Source: Terriglobia bacterium (GTDB lineage Bacteria; Acidobacteriota; Terriglobia; JAJPHL01). From it: a stretch of DNA of 64,000 bases. The stretch spans positions 33,206 to 97,205 of the forward strand of contig JAJPHL010000014.1 of assembly GCA_021325275.1 (NCBI GenBank), read 5' to 3'. Numbering within the stretch: position 1 is the first letter of the stretch; every line of letters begins with the position of its first letter. A program made the translations under genes and the position numbers. Shown here piece after piece: positions 10,351-21,018 of this stretch. A model generated the notes under the pieces. The model did no database searches and was not told where the DNA came from. It worked only from the letters and a program-made list of their open reading frames with translations.

Positions 10351-10514
10351 CGGGCTAGTGTAGCATCCTCGTTGGCCATCCCTTGCCAACCGTTTAGATA
10401 GTAGAACGTCTACCTCGGCGTGGCGTTCGCGGCCTGCTTTGTTCCGGCGTATCGCGCGTCTCACGTGAATCCGGCCATCGCGCTGCGGGAAGAATAATCG
10501 CGGCGTGCTATGAT

Positions 10515-12071
10515 TTGCCCGTGGAGGCTGCGGCCAAGACGGAAACGTTCCCCGAGCGCCCCGCGACTCTGGCGTACGAGCCGCGTCCCGCCTATGCGCA
10601 GTTCGCCGACCCGTCGCTCGCGCCGTGCCAAGGCAAACGCATCGGAATCCTGGTAGTCACCTACAACGCGCTCTCGACATTGGTGTCCGTGCTGAAGCGT
10701 ATTCCTCCGGAAGTTTGGAACAATGTGGAAGAAGTGTTGGTGTTCGACGATGCCAGCCGCGACTCGACTTTCGAGTTGGCGCTGGGCATCAAAGCGGCTT
10801 TCCATGTTCCCAAACTGCGTGTCTTAAAACATCCGAAGAACTTGGGATACGGCGGGAACCAGAAAGCCGGATACCGCTACTTCATCGAAAAAGGCTTCGA
10901 CCTTGTGGTCCTGCTGCACGGCGACGGTCAGTATGCGCCGGAATTTCTCGCGCACATGTACCATCCCATCGTCGCCGGAGAAACGGACGCCGTCTTCGGC
11001 TCGCGCATGATGCCCAACTACGGCGGACCGCTGAAAGGCGGCATGCCGTTTTATAAACTTGTCGGCAATCGGATTCTCACCACGATCGAAAACCGGGCGT
11101 TGGGCACGCACCTCACCGAATTTCACAGCGGCTATCGCGCCTACAATTTGCACGCCCTCGCCAAACTCGATTTCTCGCAGATGACCGACGATTTCCACTT
11201 CGACACGGAAATCATCATCAAGCTGCATCACCAAGGGATGAAGTTGTGCGAAGTGCCGATTCCCACCTGGTACGGCACCGAGTTGTGCAACGTCGACGGT
11301 TTGAAATACGCGCGCGACGTGGTGCGTGCCGTGTGGCGCTACAAGCAAACTTGCCGCAGCGTTTGGCCGGCGCCGGAATTCGCGGAGTATTTCGTCGCTT
11401 ATCCGGTGAAGCAGTCGAAGCACTCCAACTATTACTACGCACGAAATTTCGCGGGACGCGGCCAGGAAGTGCTGGAGATCGGCTGCCGGCAAGGAGGCTT
11501 TTCCGCGGAACTGAAAGAGGCCGACAATCGCGTCACCGGCGTGGATTCCGTCCAGCCGCCTCCGCCTGACGGCGTGCTGGAACGATACATCCCTTTGAAC
11601 CTCGACGCGCGAGGCGCGCTGTCGCGCGAACTGGACGGATCGAGATTCGACCGCGTCCTGCTACTGGACGTTCTGGAACATCGTATCCATCCCGAGTTGT
11701 TGTTGAACGAAGTGAGGGCCGCGTTGAAGGAGCACGGCATGGTTGTCGTTTCCCTGCCGAACGTCGCCAACATCACCGTTCGGTTGAAACTCTTGTTTGG
11801 CACCTTCAACCGCACCGATCGCGGTGTGTTGGATGCCACACATCTGCATTTCTTCACTCGCAAGACCGCACGGCGGCTGCTGGAGCAAAACGGCTACGAG
11901 ATTGTCAGCGTGAGACCGACCGTGATGCCGATTGAATTAGTGTTGGGACTCGCGCCGGACAATCCTTTGATGCGAATCGTCAACGCATGTTCGTGGTTCT
12001 TCACTACGTTGCTTCCCGGATTACTCGCGTACGAATTTGTGTTTCTCGTGAGACCGTCGCGCGGCCAGTGA
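10515..12071 (+). CDS. GT2 glycosyltransferase fused to SAM-dependent methyltransferase
   Basis: N-term IGILVVTYNALSTLVSVLKRIPPEVWNNVEEVLVFDDASRDST; C-term VLEIGCRQGGFSAELKEADNRVTGVD...LLLDVLEHRIHPELLLNE. Confidence 0.88.
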   Translation: MPVEAAAKTETFPERPATLAYEPRPAYAQFADPSLAPCQGKRIGILVVTYNALSTLVSVLKRIPPEVWNNVEEVLVFDDASRDSTFELALGIKAAFHVPKLRVLKHPKNLGYGGNQKAGYRYFIEKGFDLVVLLHGDGQYAPEFLAHMYHPIVAGETDAVFGSRMMPNYGGPLKGGMPFYKLVGNRILTTIENRALGTHLTEFHSGYRAYNLHALAKLDFSQMTDDFHFDTEIIIKLHHQGMKLCEVPIPTWYGTELCNVDGLKYARDVVRAVWRYKQTCRSVWPAPEFAEYFVAYPVKQSKHSNYYYARNFAGRGQEVLEIGCRQGGFSAELKEADNRVTGVDSVQPPPPDGVLERYIPLNLDARGALSRELDGSRFDRVLLLDVLEHRIHPELLLNEVRAALKEHGMVVVSLPNVANITVRLKLLFGTFNRTDRGVLDATHLHFFTRKTARRLLEQNGYEIVSVRPTVMPIELVLGLAPDNPLMRIVNACSWFFTTLLPGLLAYEFVFLVRPSRGQ

Positions 12072-13448
12072 TCAAGCCCGTCTGGTCCAATCAAACCCGG
12101 CATCGCCGGGTAGCAGACGGCAGAAGAGTAGAACAAACGACGGCCAGACCTGCAACAGGACGCGCTCGAACGAAGTCCACAGTTGCCACGGCAGGTCCAG
12201 CGGCGTGATCAAATAAATGGCTAAGTAGGAAAGAAACATTCCGGTCACGGCGATCGAGGAGATCCATACGGCCGATCGATCGCGCCGATCGCGCGTGGGA
12301 CTCGCGAGCAACGCCAGGAACGCCAGCAAGATCAAAGGATGCCCGGGCAGCGAGCCGAGACCCGTCAGTCGATCGATCAGCGCCTTCCCGATCACGCTGT
12401 AGCGGCTGGGGTCCTGAATTCTTGCGAGAACTCCTGCGCCCGTTTGTGCCTGTCCAATCCACGTCGGCGTGGGAAGCGCGACCTTTTGATAAATCGCCGG
12501 CAAAGACGCAGCGATCAAGGCCGCGAGAAAAAGTTTCGCACGCCGCAACGGCGGCCGTTGCGCGAGAAACGCGATCGTGACGATTACGGCGAAGACGCCG
12601 CCTTCATTCTTCATACCGCCGGCCAAACCGGCACAGACGCCCGCCCAGATGAGAGCAAAAGACGACCTTTCTTCGTTGCGCGCATCGATGAACAGTAATG
12701 CCAGCGTGGCCAGGAAAAAACACGCCAACGGAATGTCGGCATATTGCGCGGGGGCCCAAAAAAGCAACGGCGACGTCGATAGGAGAATCAAGCCGCCGAG
12801 CAATCCGGCGATCGTTCCGCGAATCAACACCAGACTGCTGACCGTCAGGCCGATCAACGTCGCGAAAAACGTCAGGCCCAACGACAACGGAACGAGCGCG
12901 CGGAAATCCCCGCTGAGTTTCCAGCCGCGCGCGATGAACGACGAGAGCAACAGAGGATACTCCGGACGCGTTGCCAGTTGTTGCGACGCCACCCATCGCC
13001 AGTTCTGTTGGTCGGTGAGGAATTTCGCCCGCAGATTCCAGATCGCGGTGGCGTCCCACTCGCCGGAAGGATTCGCAATGCTCACCTGAGTCAATCGTCC
13101 GAGGACAGTCAGCAGCGCCACGAGAAAAATTCCCGCAACGATCCAGCGCGCAGGCGACGACTCTTCGTTTGATCTGGCGGATGCGGGACCAACGCGGCGC
13201 AGCCACAGCGCCGTGAGGAATCCGGCGCAGGGAACCTCGATGGCCAGGATTGCCCAAGGTTGCGCTACACCAACGATCACCAGCGCGAAGTACGCCGACG
13301 CGCTGCAGCCGATTCCCACGCAAGTCCCCAGGCTGATGCGAAACAAAAGCCCGGCCCAGCGTGGATGCAGATTCGCCAAAGGATCGAAAATTGTAACCAG
13401 CAGAAACCCGATCCAAAGCGACAGGCCAAGCGAAAGGAGTTCGATCAT
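12072..13448 (-). CDS. GT39-like multi-TM membrane protein
   Basis: Start MIELLSLGLSLWIGF at 13448 overlapping upstream stop; many TM segments; ATAIWNLRAKFL. Confidence 0.7.
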   Translation of the reverse strand: MIELLSLGLSLWIGFLLVTIFDPLANLHPRWAGLLFRISLGTCVGIGCSASAYFALVIVGVAQPWAILAIEVPCAGFLTALWLRRVGPASARSNEESSPARWIVAGIFLVALLTVLGRLTQVSIANPSGEWDATAIWNLRAKFLTDQQNWRWVASQQLATRPEYPLLLSSFIARGWKLSGDFRALVPLSLGLTFFATLIGLTVSSLVLIRGTIAGLLGGLILLSTSPLLFWAPAQYADIPLACFFLATLALLFIDARNEERSSFALIWAGVCAGLAGGMKNEGGVFAVIVTIAFLAQRPPLRRAKLFLAALIAASLPAIYQKVALPTPTWIGQAQTGAGVLARIQDPSRYSVIGKALIDRLTGLGSLPGHPLILLAFLALLASPTRDRRDRSAVWISSIAVTGMFLSYLAIYLITPLDLPWQLWTSFERVLLQVWPSFVLLFCRLLPGDAGFDWTRRA

Positions 13449-13885
13449 GGGCGGCCGGTCCGATGGAAGAGAGCGATCCCGTTGGCGAAAGACCTGACCA
13501 GTTGGATTCCGTTCGCCCGTGCAAAGCCGTCCAAGTTCATCGGCCGCGAAAAATCGCTCACCACCCATTCTTGCGGCGATTCGCTTTGCAGCACGAGCAA
13601 TCGCGGCGCCAGCGCGTATTGCGCGCCGGTCCTTCGCGAGGCACGCGTGAATTCATCAAGGCCCGGGTCAGGAATGTAACCGATCACGCGGTCGGCCGGC
13701 AGGCTTGCGATCAACTCTTGCAGACGCGCTTGTTCGTCGGTCACGCCATAGGCATCGCCTGGCGCGGTTCGGGGAGCGGTATTGTAGTAGAAATCCTTAA
13801 TGCTCCAGAGCGACAGAAAGATAACGAGGGCGCAAACGGCGGCGGCGAATCTGGACGAAGGCTTTTTCAAGGGAAGCCTCACCAA
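13445..13885 (-). CDS. hypothetical single-TM exported protein
   Basis: 146 aa, N-terminal TM, 4-bp overlap with downstream gene. Confidence 0.6.
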   Translation of the reverse strand: MVRLPLKKPSSRFAAAVCALVIFLSLWSIKDFYYNTAPRTAPGDAYGVTDEQARLQELIASLPADRVIGYIPDPGLDEFTRASRRTGAQYALAPRLLVLQSESPQEWVVSDFSRPMNLDGFARANGIQLVRSFANGIALFHRTGRP

Positions 13886-13902
13886 TCTTAACCCAGGAAC
13901 GT

Positions 13903-15438
13903 TCAGCGCGCGGCGGCGAGCAGCGCGCCGGAAACCTGGCCTTGGGCGATGCGTTTCAAATGCAATCGGTCGGCGAAGGAGTTATCTTCGGCGGTAAACA
14001 AATAAAAGTTACTGGGACTATCACTGGAGTGTCGGGTAACCGGAAACATCCAGGTCCAGTGCTTCGTGATGCGGTAGTAATTCGCGGTGGGTTCGAAGAA
14101 CCAGGAGCCTCCCACGACAACGTGAGGTCTGGCATCGTCGCCCACGCGCGCGGCAACTTGCTGCAACAACGCGCGCGTGTCCGCGTCATATTGCCACGTC
14201 AGAAAATGGGTCCAATTGAGCTGAGCGGCGAAGAAAAGCACCGCCAGCACCGCGCCAGTGAAGAATACGTTGCTCGCGATCCGGCTCGCGGCGCGGAGAA
14301 AACCTCGCTCACGGCGCAGAAAATCGGCGGCGCTGATCAAGGACAGTCCGGCCAAAGGCAAAAGATAGAGGGCGTATCGGCCATGAGGCATGATCAGGTC
14401 GAAGGCCCAATGACCGTAGAGAGATTCCAGCGCCGCGCCGATCACAATGGTGGATGCCAGCGCAGCGAAAAGCGCCGGCGCGGATGCATCGGGATCGCGG
14501 CGGAGCCACTGCCATCCAAACCAGCCGGAGATCACAACGGCGAGCGGCACGAGCACGATTCCGATGAAACCTCGCAGAGGATCCAACGCCGCAAAAGAGT
14601 TGATTCCGCCCAAGCCGGCGTTGTGGGCGAGCGAGTTCTGTGAAAGCTCGCGAATCATGCCGAGCAAGCTGTCGTCGGGCATGCGATTCGGATTCATGGA
14701 GTGGCGGAAATCATGGATCGCGAGCACCGACGGAGAGATCAGCAGGAACAAATACGCCACCACCGACAGTGCGCCGAAGTAAGAGACGGCCGGGCGCCAC
14801 ACATCACGCCGGTTGCGCGCGCGCAGCCACAACAGCGCTGTGACCGCAAAAGTAATGGCGACGCACGCAGGCCACAAAGTGACGTTGGCGGCAAAGGACA
14901 ATCCGGTGGCCAGTCCCGCTTTCACTAATCGCGGATGCCAGAATTTGCCGGGTGGTTCACGGAAATAGAGCACCACTTGCAGGATCGCGTACGTCAAGAA
15001 CGAGAGCGCCGGACCGTATCCCCGCGCAGAGGCCGCGAAATCGAGCACCAGCGGATTTCCGCAAGCGATCAAGACGGCGATCAGAAACAGCCAGGCATCT
15101 TGAAAGACGATTCGGCAGAGGCGATAGATGGAAACGAAATACACGCCGCCCAGCAGCACGCTGGGCAAGCGCAAGGAAAACTCGGAGTTGCCGAAGCACT
15201 CCGAGGCCGCGCGCATCATTACAGTGAAGAAAAAGCTTGGGTCGGCGTAGCCGTCCGCGGGAACGTTGAAAACGCAACTGATCGGGCCATCAATGAAGTA
15301 TTGAAACCACAGCGACTCGTCGTGAACAAAGGATTGCGTGGCCGCGCGATAGAGACTCAGCGCAAACAAGCCGCCTAGGATGACACCCGCGGTCCAGCGA
15401 GACCACGCCGCGTCGCCTTTCTCGTCCGTGGCGATCAC
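13903..15438 (-). CDS. GT39-like multi-TM membrane glycosyltransferase
   Basis: GTG start at 15438 in a GTGA overlap with the upstream TPR stop; ATQSFVHDESLWFQYFIDGP and ASARGYGPALSFL motifs. Confidence 0.78.
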   Translation of the reverse strand: MIATDEKGDAAWSRWTAGVILGGLFALSLYRAATQSFVHDESLWFQYFIDGPISCVFNVPADGYADPSFFFTVMMRAASECFGNSEFSLRLPSVLLGGVYFVSIYRLCRIVFQDAWLFLIAVLIACGNPLVLDFAASARGYGPALSFLTYAILQVVLYFREPPGKFWHPRLVKAGLATGLSFAANVTLWPACVAITFAVTALLWLRARNRRDVWRPAVSYFGALSVVAYLFLLISPSVLAIHDFRHSMNPNRMPDDSLLGMIRELSQNSLAHNAGLGGINSFAALDPLRGFIGIVLVPLAVVISGWFGWQWLRRDPDASAPALFAALASTIVIGAALESLYGHWAFDLIMPHGRYALYLLPLAGLSLISAADFLRRERGFLRAASRIASNVFFTGAVLAVLFFAAQLNWTHFLTWQYDADTRALLQQVAARVGDDARPHVVVGGSWFFEPTANYYRITKHWTWMFPVTRHSSDSPSNFYLFTAEDNSFADRLHLKRIAQGQVSGALLAAAR

Positions 15439-16238
15439 TTCTTGAGGGCTTTCTGTTTTTCGGTCTCGGCCCACGCCAAATTATTTTTGGCCAGGGCGAA
15501 ATTTGGATTCAAGCGCACTGCGTTTTGGCCGGCCTGAATGGCCTGATCGTATTGATGCAAGCTGATGTACGACACGCACAGATTGTTGTAGGCCTCGGGA
15601 TAATTGGGACGCAACTGAAGAGCCGACTGCGCAGCGGCAATCGATTCCTGATAATGTCCCGCTTGATATTCCGCTAGAGATTTGTTCAGGAACGCCTCAG
15701 GCGTTCCTTCCTTCACCACCGTTTGCTGACTCTGGCTGGAAATCCATGCCAAATTGTTCTTCGCAAGCTCGTAGTTTGGATTTATGCGCAAGGCTTGCCG
15801 CAAACTGGCCTCGGCCTCGGCCCATCGTCCCAGCCCGGCGAAGGAAACGCCGAGATTGTTGTAGGCGTCCGCGGAATTCGGATTGAGTTCGATCGCCGCC
15901 TTCGACGCCACGATCGCTTCCGGGTAGCGTTTGGCTTGATAGTACTGCATCGACAACGTCAGTAGATCGGGCAGAGCTCCGTTATTTGCAACGGGCGCGT
16001 TGGCCGGCGCGGAGTCCGGAGAATTTGCCACGCGACGCACGATCGGATACATCAGTAATCCGAAAGCGAGAACACCACCGGCCATCCATCGCCAGTTATC
16101 GGCCAGCCAAGTGTCTTGCTCTTGCGGCGGCGCGGCATCTCCTGGCGGAGGTGCAGCGTCGGCACTGGCGTCCGTTACGGCGGCCGGCGCGGGTTCGGCA
16201 GGCGCTTCCTCGGGCCGCAAGTTCTCAGTGGAATCCAT
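15435..16238 (-). CDS. single-TM TPR protein
   Basis: 267 aa; TM WRWMAGGVLAFGLLMYPIV; two modules ending PNYELAKNNLAW and PNFALAKNNLAW. Confidence 0.85.
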   Translation of the reverse strand: MDSTENLRPEEAPAEPAPAAVTDASADAAPPPGDAAPPQEQDTWLADNWRWMAGGVLAFGLLMYPIVRRVANSPDSAPANAPVANNGALPDLLTLSMQYYQAKRYPEAIVASKAAIELNPNSADAYNNLGVSFAGLGRWAEAEASLRQALRINPNYELAKNNLAWISSQSQQTVVKEGTPEAFLNKSLAEYQAGHYQESIAAAQSALQLRPNYPEAYNNLCVSYISLHQYDQAIQAGQNAVRLNPNFALAKNNLAWAETEKQKALKK

Positions 16239-16332
16239 GGTCGAAGGACAGGATACCCCGGCGCGCGGGATCGCGGCAAGGCGATTGTAGAGTCCGAAAT
16301 CGGACTATACTCGTTCGAGTGCGCCACGGAGA

Positions 16333-17667
16333 ATGACACGAGACCATTTCGAGATGACGCAAAACGTGACCCCCACAAGACCGAAGGAAAACCAAGTAGA
16401 GATTCTCGTGGCAGCTACGCTCGCGATCATCTGGCTGGTTTATTCGGGACCATTTCCAGTCGAGATTCCCGGCTTTTTCCCGCTCCTCGCGACCGTAATT
16501 GTCGTGACCCCGCTTTTCTTGACGTTGGTGAATCGCAGCGCGCCGGGAGATGCGGGACGTTATGGAGCGATCTTCGGAATCGTCTGGTTCGGACTCAATC
16601 CTGCAATCATCGACTCGTTGATGCCCTCGCAAGCGTGGCGGATTATGGTCTCCGCCGTCGGGATGGTCGTCGGCTTGCTGCTTTACCAATGGCGGCCGGA
16701 GTGGAGACGCGCCGGAGTATTCCTTTTGCCGGTGGTAGCGGCGGCGTTCTGCCATCGCGCCGCACTCGGGTTCGGTCCTTTGCTGTTTGCGTACATTTGG
16801 CTTTTCGAAAAGGACGCCCGGTGGCCGGCGATTCCAGTCGCATTCGCGCGATCGTTGCCGGGATGGCTCGCGGCACTGCCGGCGGCGTTACCGGCGATCG
16901 GCCTGGCGTCCGCGCCTGCGATCGCATTCGATGCCAGGATCATGCTCGGTGCGCGCACTCTGTGGCAATCGGTCGCGCCTTTCTTCGCGAGCCCAACGGC
17001 AGACGGACAGGACGCGGCGGCCATAACAATGATCTTCCTCTTCGTTGCGGCGGTTTATACGGCACGCTGGCGTCACACTCGCACAGTGTCCTTCGGACTC
17101 TGGTGGTTCTTGGCGATGATCGCAATCGTTCCGGCAGAGCCGTTGCCGGCCGCGATCGGCTTGGCACTCGCCGGTGCGTCAGCGATTGCTCGTGCCGGGG
17201 AACTCGCGCCGCGAACGGATTTGCGGCTGCTCGCGGCAGCATGCTTGTGTTTCCTCGGTCTGTGCGGCGCGGCGACAATCCAACGGAACGTCGCGGCGTC
17301 CGATGCAGGGTCCGAAGCACCGTCCGTGCAACAGCCGGCCGTAGCGACGCAGCCGCAAACGCAACCGCCGGCGCCGCCCGTGATTTCCCCGGCGCAACCG
17401 CAGCGCCCCGACGAATTGCTCAACCTTTCTTTGTCGTTGTACCAAGCCGGCAAATTCGAGGAGTCGATTCGCGCGGCGCAAGCGGCGCTGCAGATCGATC
17501 CGAATTATGCGGAAGCGTATAACAACATCGCTGCGGCCTATTCGGCTTTGCGGCGATGGGACGAATCGATTGCCGCCGCTCGACAGGCGCTTCGCCTGAA
17601 ACCGGACTCTACGCTGGCTCGCAACAATCTCAATTGGGCCCTGGAGCAAAAGCGCCTTGGCCACTGA
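16333..17667 (+). CDS. multi-TM protein with C-terminal TPR module
   Basis: 444 aa; about 10 hydrophobic segments then DELLNLSLSLYQAGKFEESIRAAQAALQIDPNYAEAYNNIAAAYSALRRWDESIAAARQAL. Confidence 0.82.
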   Translation: MTRDHFEMTQNVTPTRPKENQVEILVAATLAIIWLVYSGPFPVEIPGFFPLLATVIVVTPLFLTLVNRSAPGDAGRYGAIFGIVWFGLNPAIIDSLMPSQAWRIMVSAVGMVVGLLLYQWRPEWRRAGVFLLPVVAAAFCHRAALGFGPLLFAYIWLFEKDARWPAIPVAFARSLPGWLAALPAALPAIGLASAPAIAFDARIMLGARTLWQSVAPFFASPTADGQDAAAITMIFLFVAAVYTARWRHTRTVSFGLWWFLAMIAIVPAEPLPAAIGLALAGASAIARAGELAPRTDLRLLAAACLCFLGLCGAATIQRNVAASDAGSEAPSVQQPAVATQPQTQPPAPPVISPAQPQRPDELLNLSLSLYQAGKFEESIRAAQAALQIDPNYAEAYNNIAAAYSALRRWDESIAAARQALRLKPDSTLARNNLNWALEQKRLGH

Positions 17668-18940
17668 AAATCTTGCGCGTCAAGATTCTAGGAATCACGG
17701 CTTGGCGTGGACGGCTCTCGCCGCTACGCTGCTGCTGGGGATTGCCCTGCGCCTGGCGCATCAGAACGACGTGTACACTCGCAGCCCGGACGAGAGAGTA
17801 CATACCGCATTCGCCGCGCGGATCGCCGACAACGGTTTTGGTGTATTTCCCACGTTGTTTGCAGAGTACGAAGCGAATCCCGACAACTGGACACTACCCT
17901 CGCCGGCGAGACTCGGCCACCTCGTGCTTTTCGCCGCGATGATGCGAGCAACCGGATTGCGCGACGCCACGGCCGGCGCGCTTGTATCCATGTGGTGCAG
18001 CATTCTTTCCCTTTTTGTTGTCGCGTGGATCGGAGTGCGCTTTTTTTCTCCCTGGGTGGCGGCGGCATCCGTGTTTTTCCTCTCGTTTTCCGTGGCGGAA
18101 TTAGGCATGGCGCGGAGAGCGTGGCGCGATCTTCCCTTCGGACTGGCCATGCTACTGCTCACCTATGTGACGTGCGAGATTTGCCGCAAGCCGCGGCGGA
18201 TCGCCTGGTATCCGGTGTTTTTTCTGCTGGGTATGTTCTTGATGCTCACCAAGGAAAATGGACTTCTGGGGTACGGTTTGTGCGGCCTGTGGATTTTGGT
18301 TGTGCAGGTCCGGCGTGAACGCTGGATCGGCGGCGCGGCTTTGTTGCTGGGCGGCGGTTTGCTTTCGGCGTTGTTGTCCGCCGGCATCTGGACGCTTCTG
18401 GCAGGCAAGTTTGCCACGGTGATTTCGGCGTATCAGCATTCCATCAACGGAGTGCTGTCTTCCGCGTGGGCCAAGCAGTATGAATCCTGCCCGTGGTATT
18501 CATTCCTCTATGTCCTCTGGCTGGTTGGCCCGTTGACGGCTGCGATGGCGCTCGCCGGAACCATCGTGATCCTGCGGCGGCTTGTTTGGGACAAAATCGA
18601 TACCTCATGGCTCGCCGATTTCGATAGCTGCGGCGTGATCGTAACGATGGCGCTGGCGTTTGTCGGTTTCACGGCGCTTGCTCCCAATGTGCAGAACCTG
18701 CACACCATGAGTCCGGCCGATGGTACGTATAGTCTCCTGGCAGGCATTGGCTTTTGCGCGCTGCTCGGGTTCGTTCGTGATCGAATGCCCGCGGTCGATT
18801 TTCGAATCTTGCTGATGCTCGCTTTGCTGGCGGCGGGAGTGGAAGGAATCCGCGATTATCGCGTCTTCACGTCCACGGTGGTGCGCAACGGAATGGAAGA
18901 CTTGCCCGTGGCTTTTATTCGTTCCGCTTTGCGGCGCTAA
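17657..18940 (+). CDS. GT39-like multi-TM membrane glycosyltransferase
   Basis: 427 aa; SPDERVHTAFAARIADNG, MARRAWRDLPFGLAMLLLTYV; TTG start overlaps upstream gene. Confidence 0.72.
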   Translation: MATENLARQDSRNHGLAWTALAATLLLGIALRLAHQNDVYTRSPDERVHTAFAARIADNGFGVFPTLFAEYEANPDNWTLPSPARLGHLVLFAAMMRATGLRDATAGALVSMWCSILSLFVVAWIGVRFFSPWVAAASVFFLSFSVAELGMARRAWRDLPFGLAMLLLTYVTCEICRKPRRIAWYPVFFLLGMFLMLTKENGLLGYGLCGLWILVVQVRRERWIGGAALLLGGGLLSALLSAGIWTLLAGKFATVISAYQHSINGVLSSAWAKQYESCPWYSFLYVLWLVGPLTAAMALAGTIVILRRLVWDKIDTSWLADFDSCGVIVTMALAFVGFTALAPNVQNLHTMSPADGTYSLLAGIGFCALLGFVRDRMPAVDFRILLMLALLAAGVEGIRDYRVFTSTVVRNGMEDLPVAFIRSALRR

Positions 18941-18950
18941 TGCGACATCG

Positions 18951-20978
18951 CTAAGGCTTCTTGATCCCGCCGCCTTCCGCGAGACGCTTCTGACTCAGAG
19001 AGTATTGCAGATTGTTTCGCGCCAGTTGGAAATCCGGCTTCAGTTCGAGAGCTTTTTCCGCCGCGGCAATGGCTTCGTCCCAGCGCTGCATGCTCTGATA
19101 CCCGGCGGCGATGTTGTTGTACGCTTCCGCGTAGTTGGGGCGCATCGTCAGCGCTTGGCGCGCCGCGTCGATGCACTCCTGATGCTTGCCGGCTCTTTCG
19201 TAGGTCAGCGACAAATTGAGGAAATCCTCGGGTGTGCGAGGAACGGCCGGCGCCGCGGCGGCCGGCGCGGGACGCGGGCCGCGCGCCAAATAGTCCGTCG
19301 CGATCGAATCACCGGGGAACGCCTCGACCGTCTGTTGCGCCAGCGTTCGCAGCCGCGCCGCGTCGCCTTGCTCGGAATAAATCTGCATGAGCAAGTAGCG
19401 TGGATTGGCGTAAACCGGATTGAGTTCGATCGCGCGCGTCAGCAATGCCGTGGCTTCCGGCTGGCGTCCTTTCTGTTCGAGCCAGCGCGCGTAGTAGTAG
19501 TAGGTTTGCGCGTCGCCGGGCGCGAGGTTCATCGCCGTTTGGAAGTGACTTTCGGCGTTGCGATCGTCGCCGGTAGCGCCGTAGGCGATGCCCTGATTCA
19601 ATTTCAAGATCGCGTACTGCGGCACGAAGATTTCCGCGCGATCAAACAGGCGTATGGCGCCGGCGAAATCGCCGCGCGCCATCAACGTGAGGCCGTAATT
19701 CATCAGGCCGCGGCCGTTCTGCGGACTCTTTTCAGAAACGTCCTGCCACAGAGATTCTTCGGTTCGCCAAACATCGTTGCGCACATGAGTTCCCCACGCG
19801 GCTGCCAACAGAATCGCCGCCGAAGCAATCGGCACGAGAGGCCGCACGCGTGGATGATGTTCGATCCACACCCACGCCGCCCACGACGCCGCCAGTGCGA
19901 GACCGATGAACGGAAAAAACATCCGGTGATCGTTTTCCACTTCCGCCAACGGGATCAGCGACGTAGGTAACAACGCGATCAAGAACCACAGCATTCCAAA
20001 AGCGGCGGGCCGCATGTCGGATCGCTTGAGCGAACGATAAAGGAGCAGCGCGAAAAGCGCCAGGAACGCAATTCCGATCACCGAGTTTTCGCTGAAAAGG
20101 CCCTTCACCAGCCCGCGATCGGTGTCCGCGCTGAGCTCGGTGGGCAGGAAGAATTGCTTGACATAGTGAAATGTCACGATCGGCTGGGTAATGAAATAGC
20201 CGTAGCGATTGACGGCGCCAGTGATGTACGACTTGGAAGTCAAGACGCTCTGGATCGCCGCGATCACCACAACGGCCACGCCGGCGGGTACGCAATTCAT
20301 TCCGGCGCGGACAGCGCGTGCCAACCAGGACTCCGCGTCGTTGCTTTCGAACAGAATCACATAGACGAACAACAACGCCGGAAAAACCAGCGCCGTGGGC
20401 TTGGAAAGCGATCCGATCGCCACCGGAATCAGATAGCCGCCCCATCGCCTCGACGACGGCCCATAGATGTACCAGACCAATCCGGCCACGGCGCCGAGCG
20501 CGGCGTGAATTTCCGCGCGCTGCACGATGTAATTGACGGTTTCGGCGCTCACCGGATGCAAACCGAATAACGCCGTCGCAAAGAGCGCGGCGAAAAATGG
20601 ATCGCCGCCGGCCTCTGGAGCAACAGCTGCAGCGCGCCTCATAATCGCCACGCACATCGCGAACATCGCCGCCAGCAGCGCCACGTACCAAACAAACGTG
20701 TCGATGTGAAACCACAGCGTGTCTTGCAGGCCGCCGGCCAGGTGATAGTCGATGGCCAGCGTTGTGGTGGTGAGCGGCCGGTACGATTGGTTGGTGGGAA
20801 GCGAGCTGAACGTGCGGGCGTCGGTGAAAAACTTCGGCAGGTTTGCGAGATTGCGAATGTAGTTGTTGTCGGCGACCGTGTGGGAGTCGTCGAAGTGAAA
20901 CGCGTTATGAAAGTGATTGCTGTACGCCGCGAACAAGACGATCAGGACTGCGGCGCAAGCGATGAATTTCGTTTGCAT
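18951..20978 (-). CDS. TMTC-like multi-TM protein with TPR repeats
   Basis: 675 aa; NHFHNAFHFDDSHTVADNNYIRN N-terminal acidic motif; FFAALFATALFGLHPVSAETVNYIVQRAE; C-terminal TPRs. Confidence 0.85.
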   Translation of the reverse strand: MQTKFIACAAVLIVLFAAYSNHFHNAFHFDDSHTVADNNYIRNLANLPKFFTDARTFSSLPTNQSYRPLTTTTLAIDYHLAGGLQDTLWFHIDTFVWYVALLAAMFAMCVAIMRRAAAVAPEAGGDPFFAALFATALFGLHPVSAETVNYIVQRAEIHAALGAVAGLVWYIYGPSSRRWGGYLIPVAIGSLSKPTALVFPALLFVYVILFESNDAESWLARAVRAGMNCVPAGVAVVVIAAIQSVLTSKSYITGAVNRYGYFITQPIVTFHYVKQFFLPTELSADTDRGLVKGLFSENSVIGIAFLALFALLLYRSLKRSDMRPAAFGMLWFLIALLPTSLIPLAEVENDHRMFFPFIGLALAASWAAWVWIEHHPRVRPLVPIASAAILLAAAWGTHVRNDVWRTEESLWQDVSEKSPQNGRGLMNYGLTLMARGDFAGAIRLFDRAEIFVPQYAILKLNQGIAYGATGDDRNAESHFQTAMNLAPGDAQTYYYYARWLEQKGRQPEATALLTRAIELNPVYANPRYLLMQIYSEQGDAARLRTLAQQTVEAFPGDSIATDYLARGPRPAPAAAAPAVPRTPEDFLNLSLTYERAGKHQECIDAARQALTMRPNYAEAYNNIAAGYQSMQRWDEAIAAAEKALELKPDFQLARNNLQYSLSQKRLAEGGGIKKP

Positions 20979-21018
20979 GAGACGTTGAACGGACCAGGAT
21001 TTCAGTCGGAATCGTATC

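Noticed and set aside
16116-17522. 468-aa plus-strand ORF
   Set aside because: Out-of-frame with the convincing multi-TM/TPR protein at 16333-17667; Arg-rich, no domain
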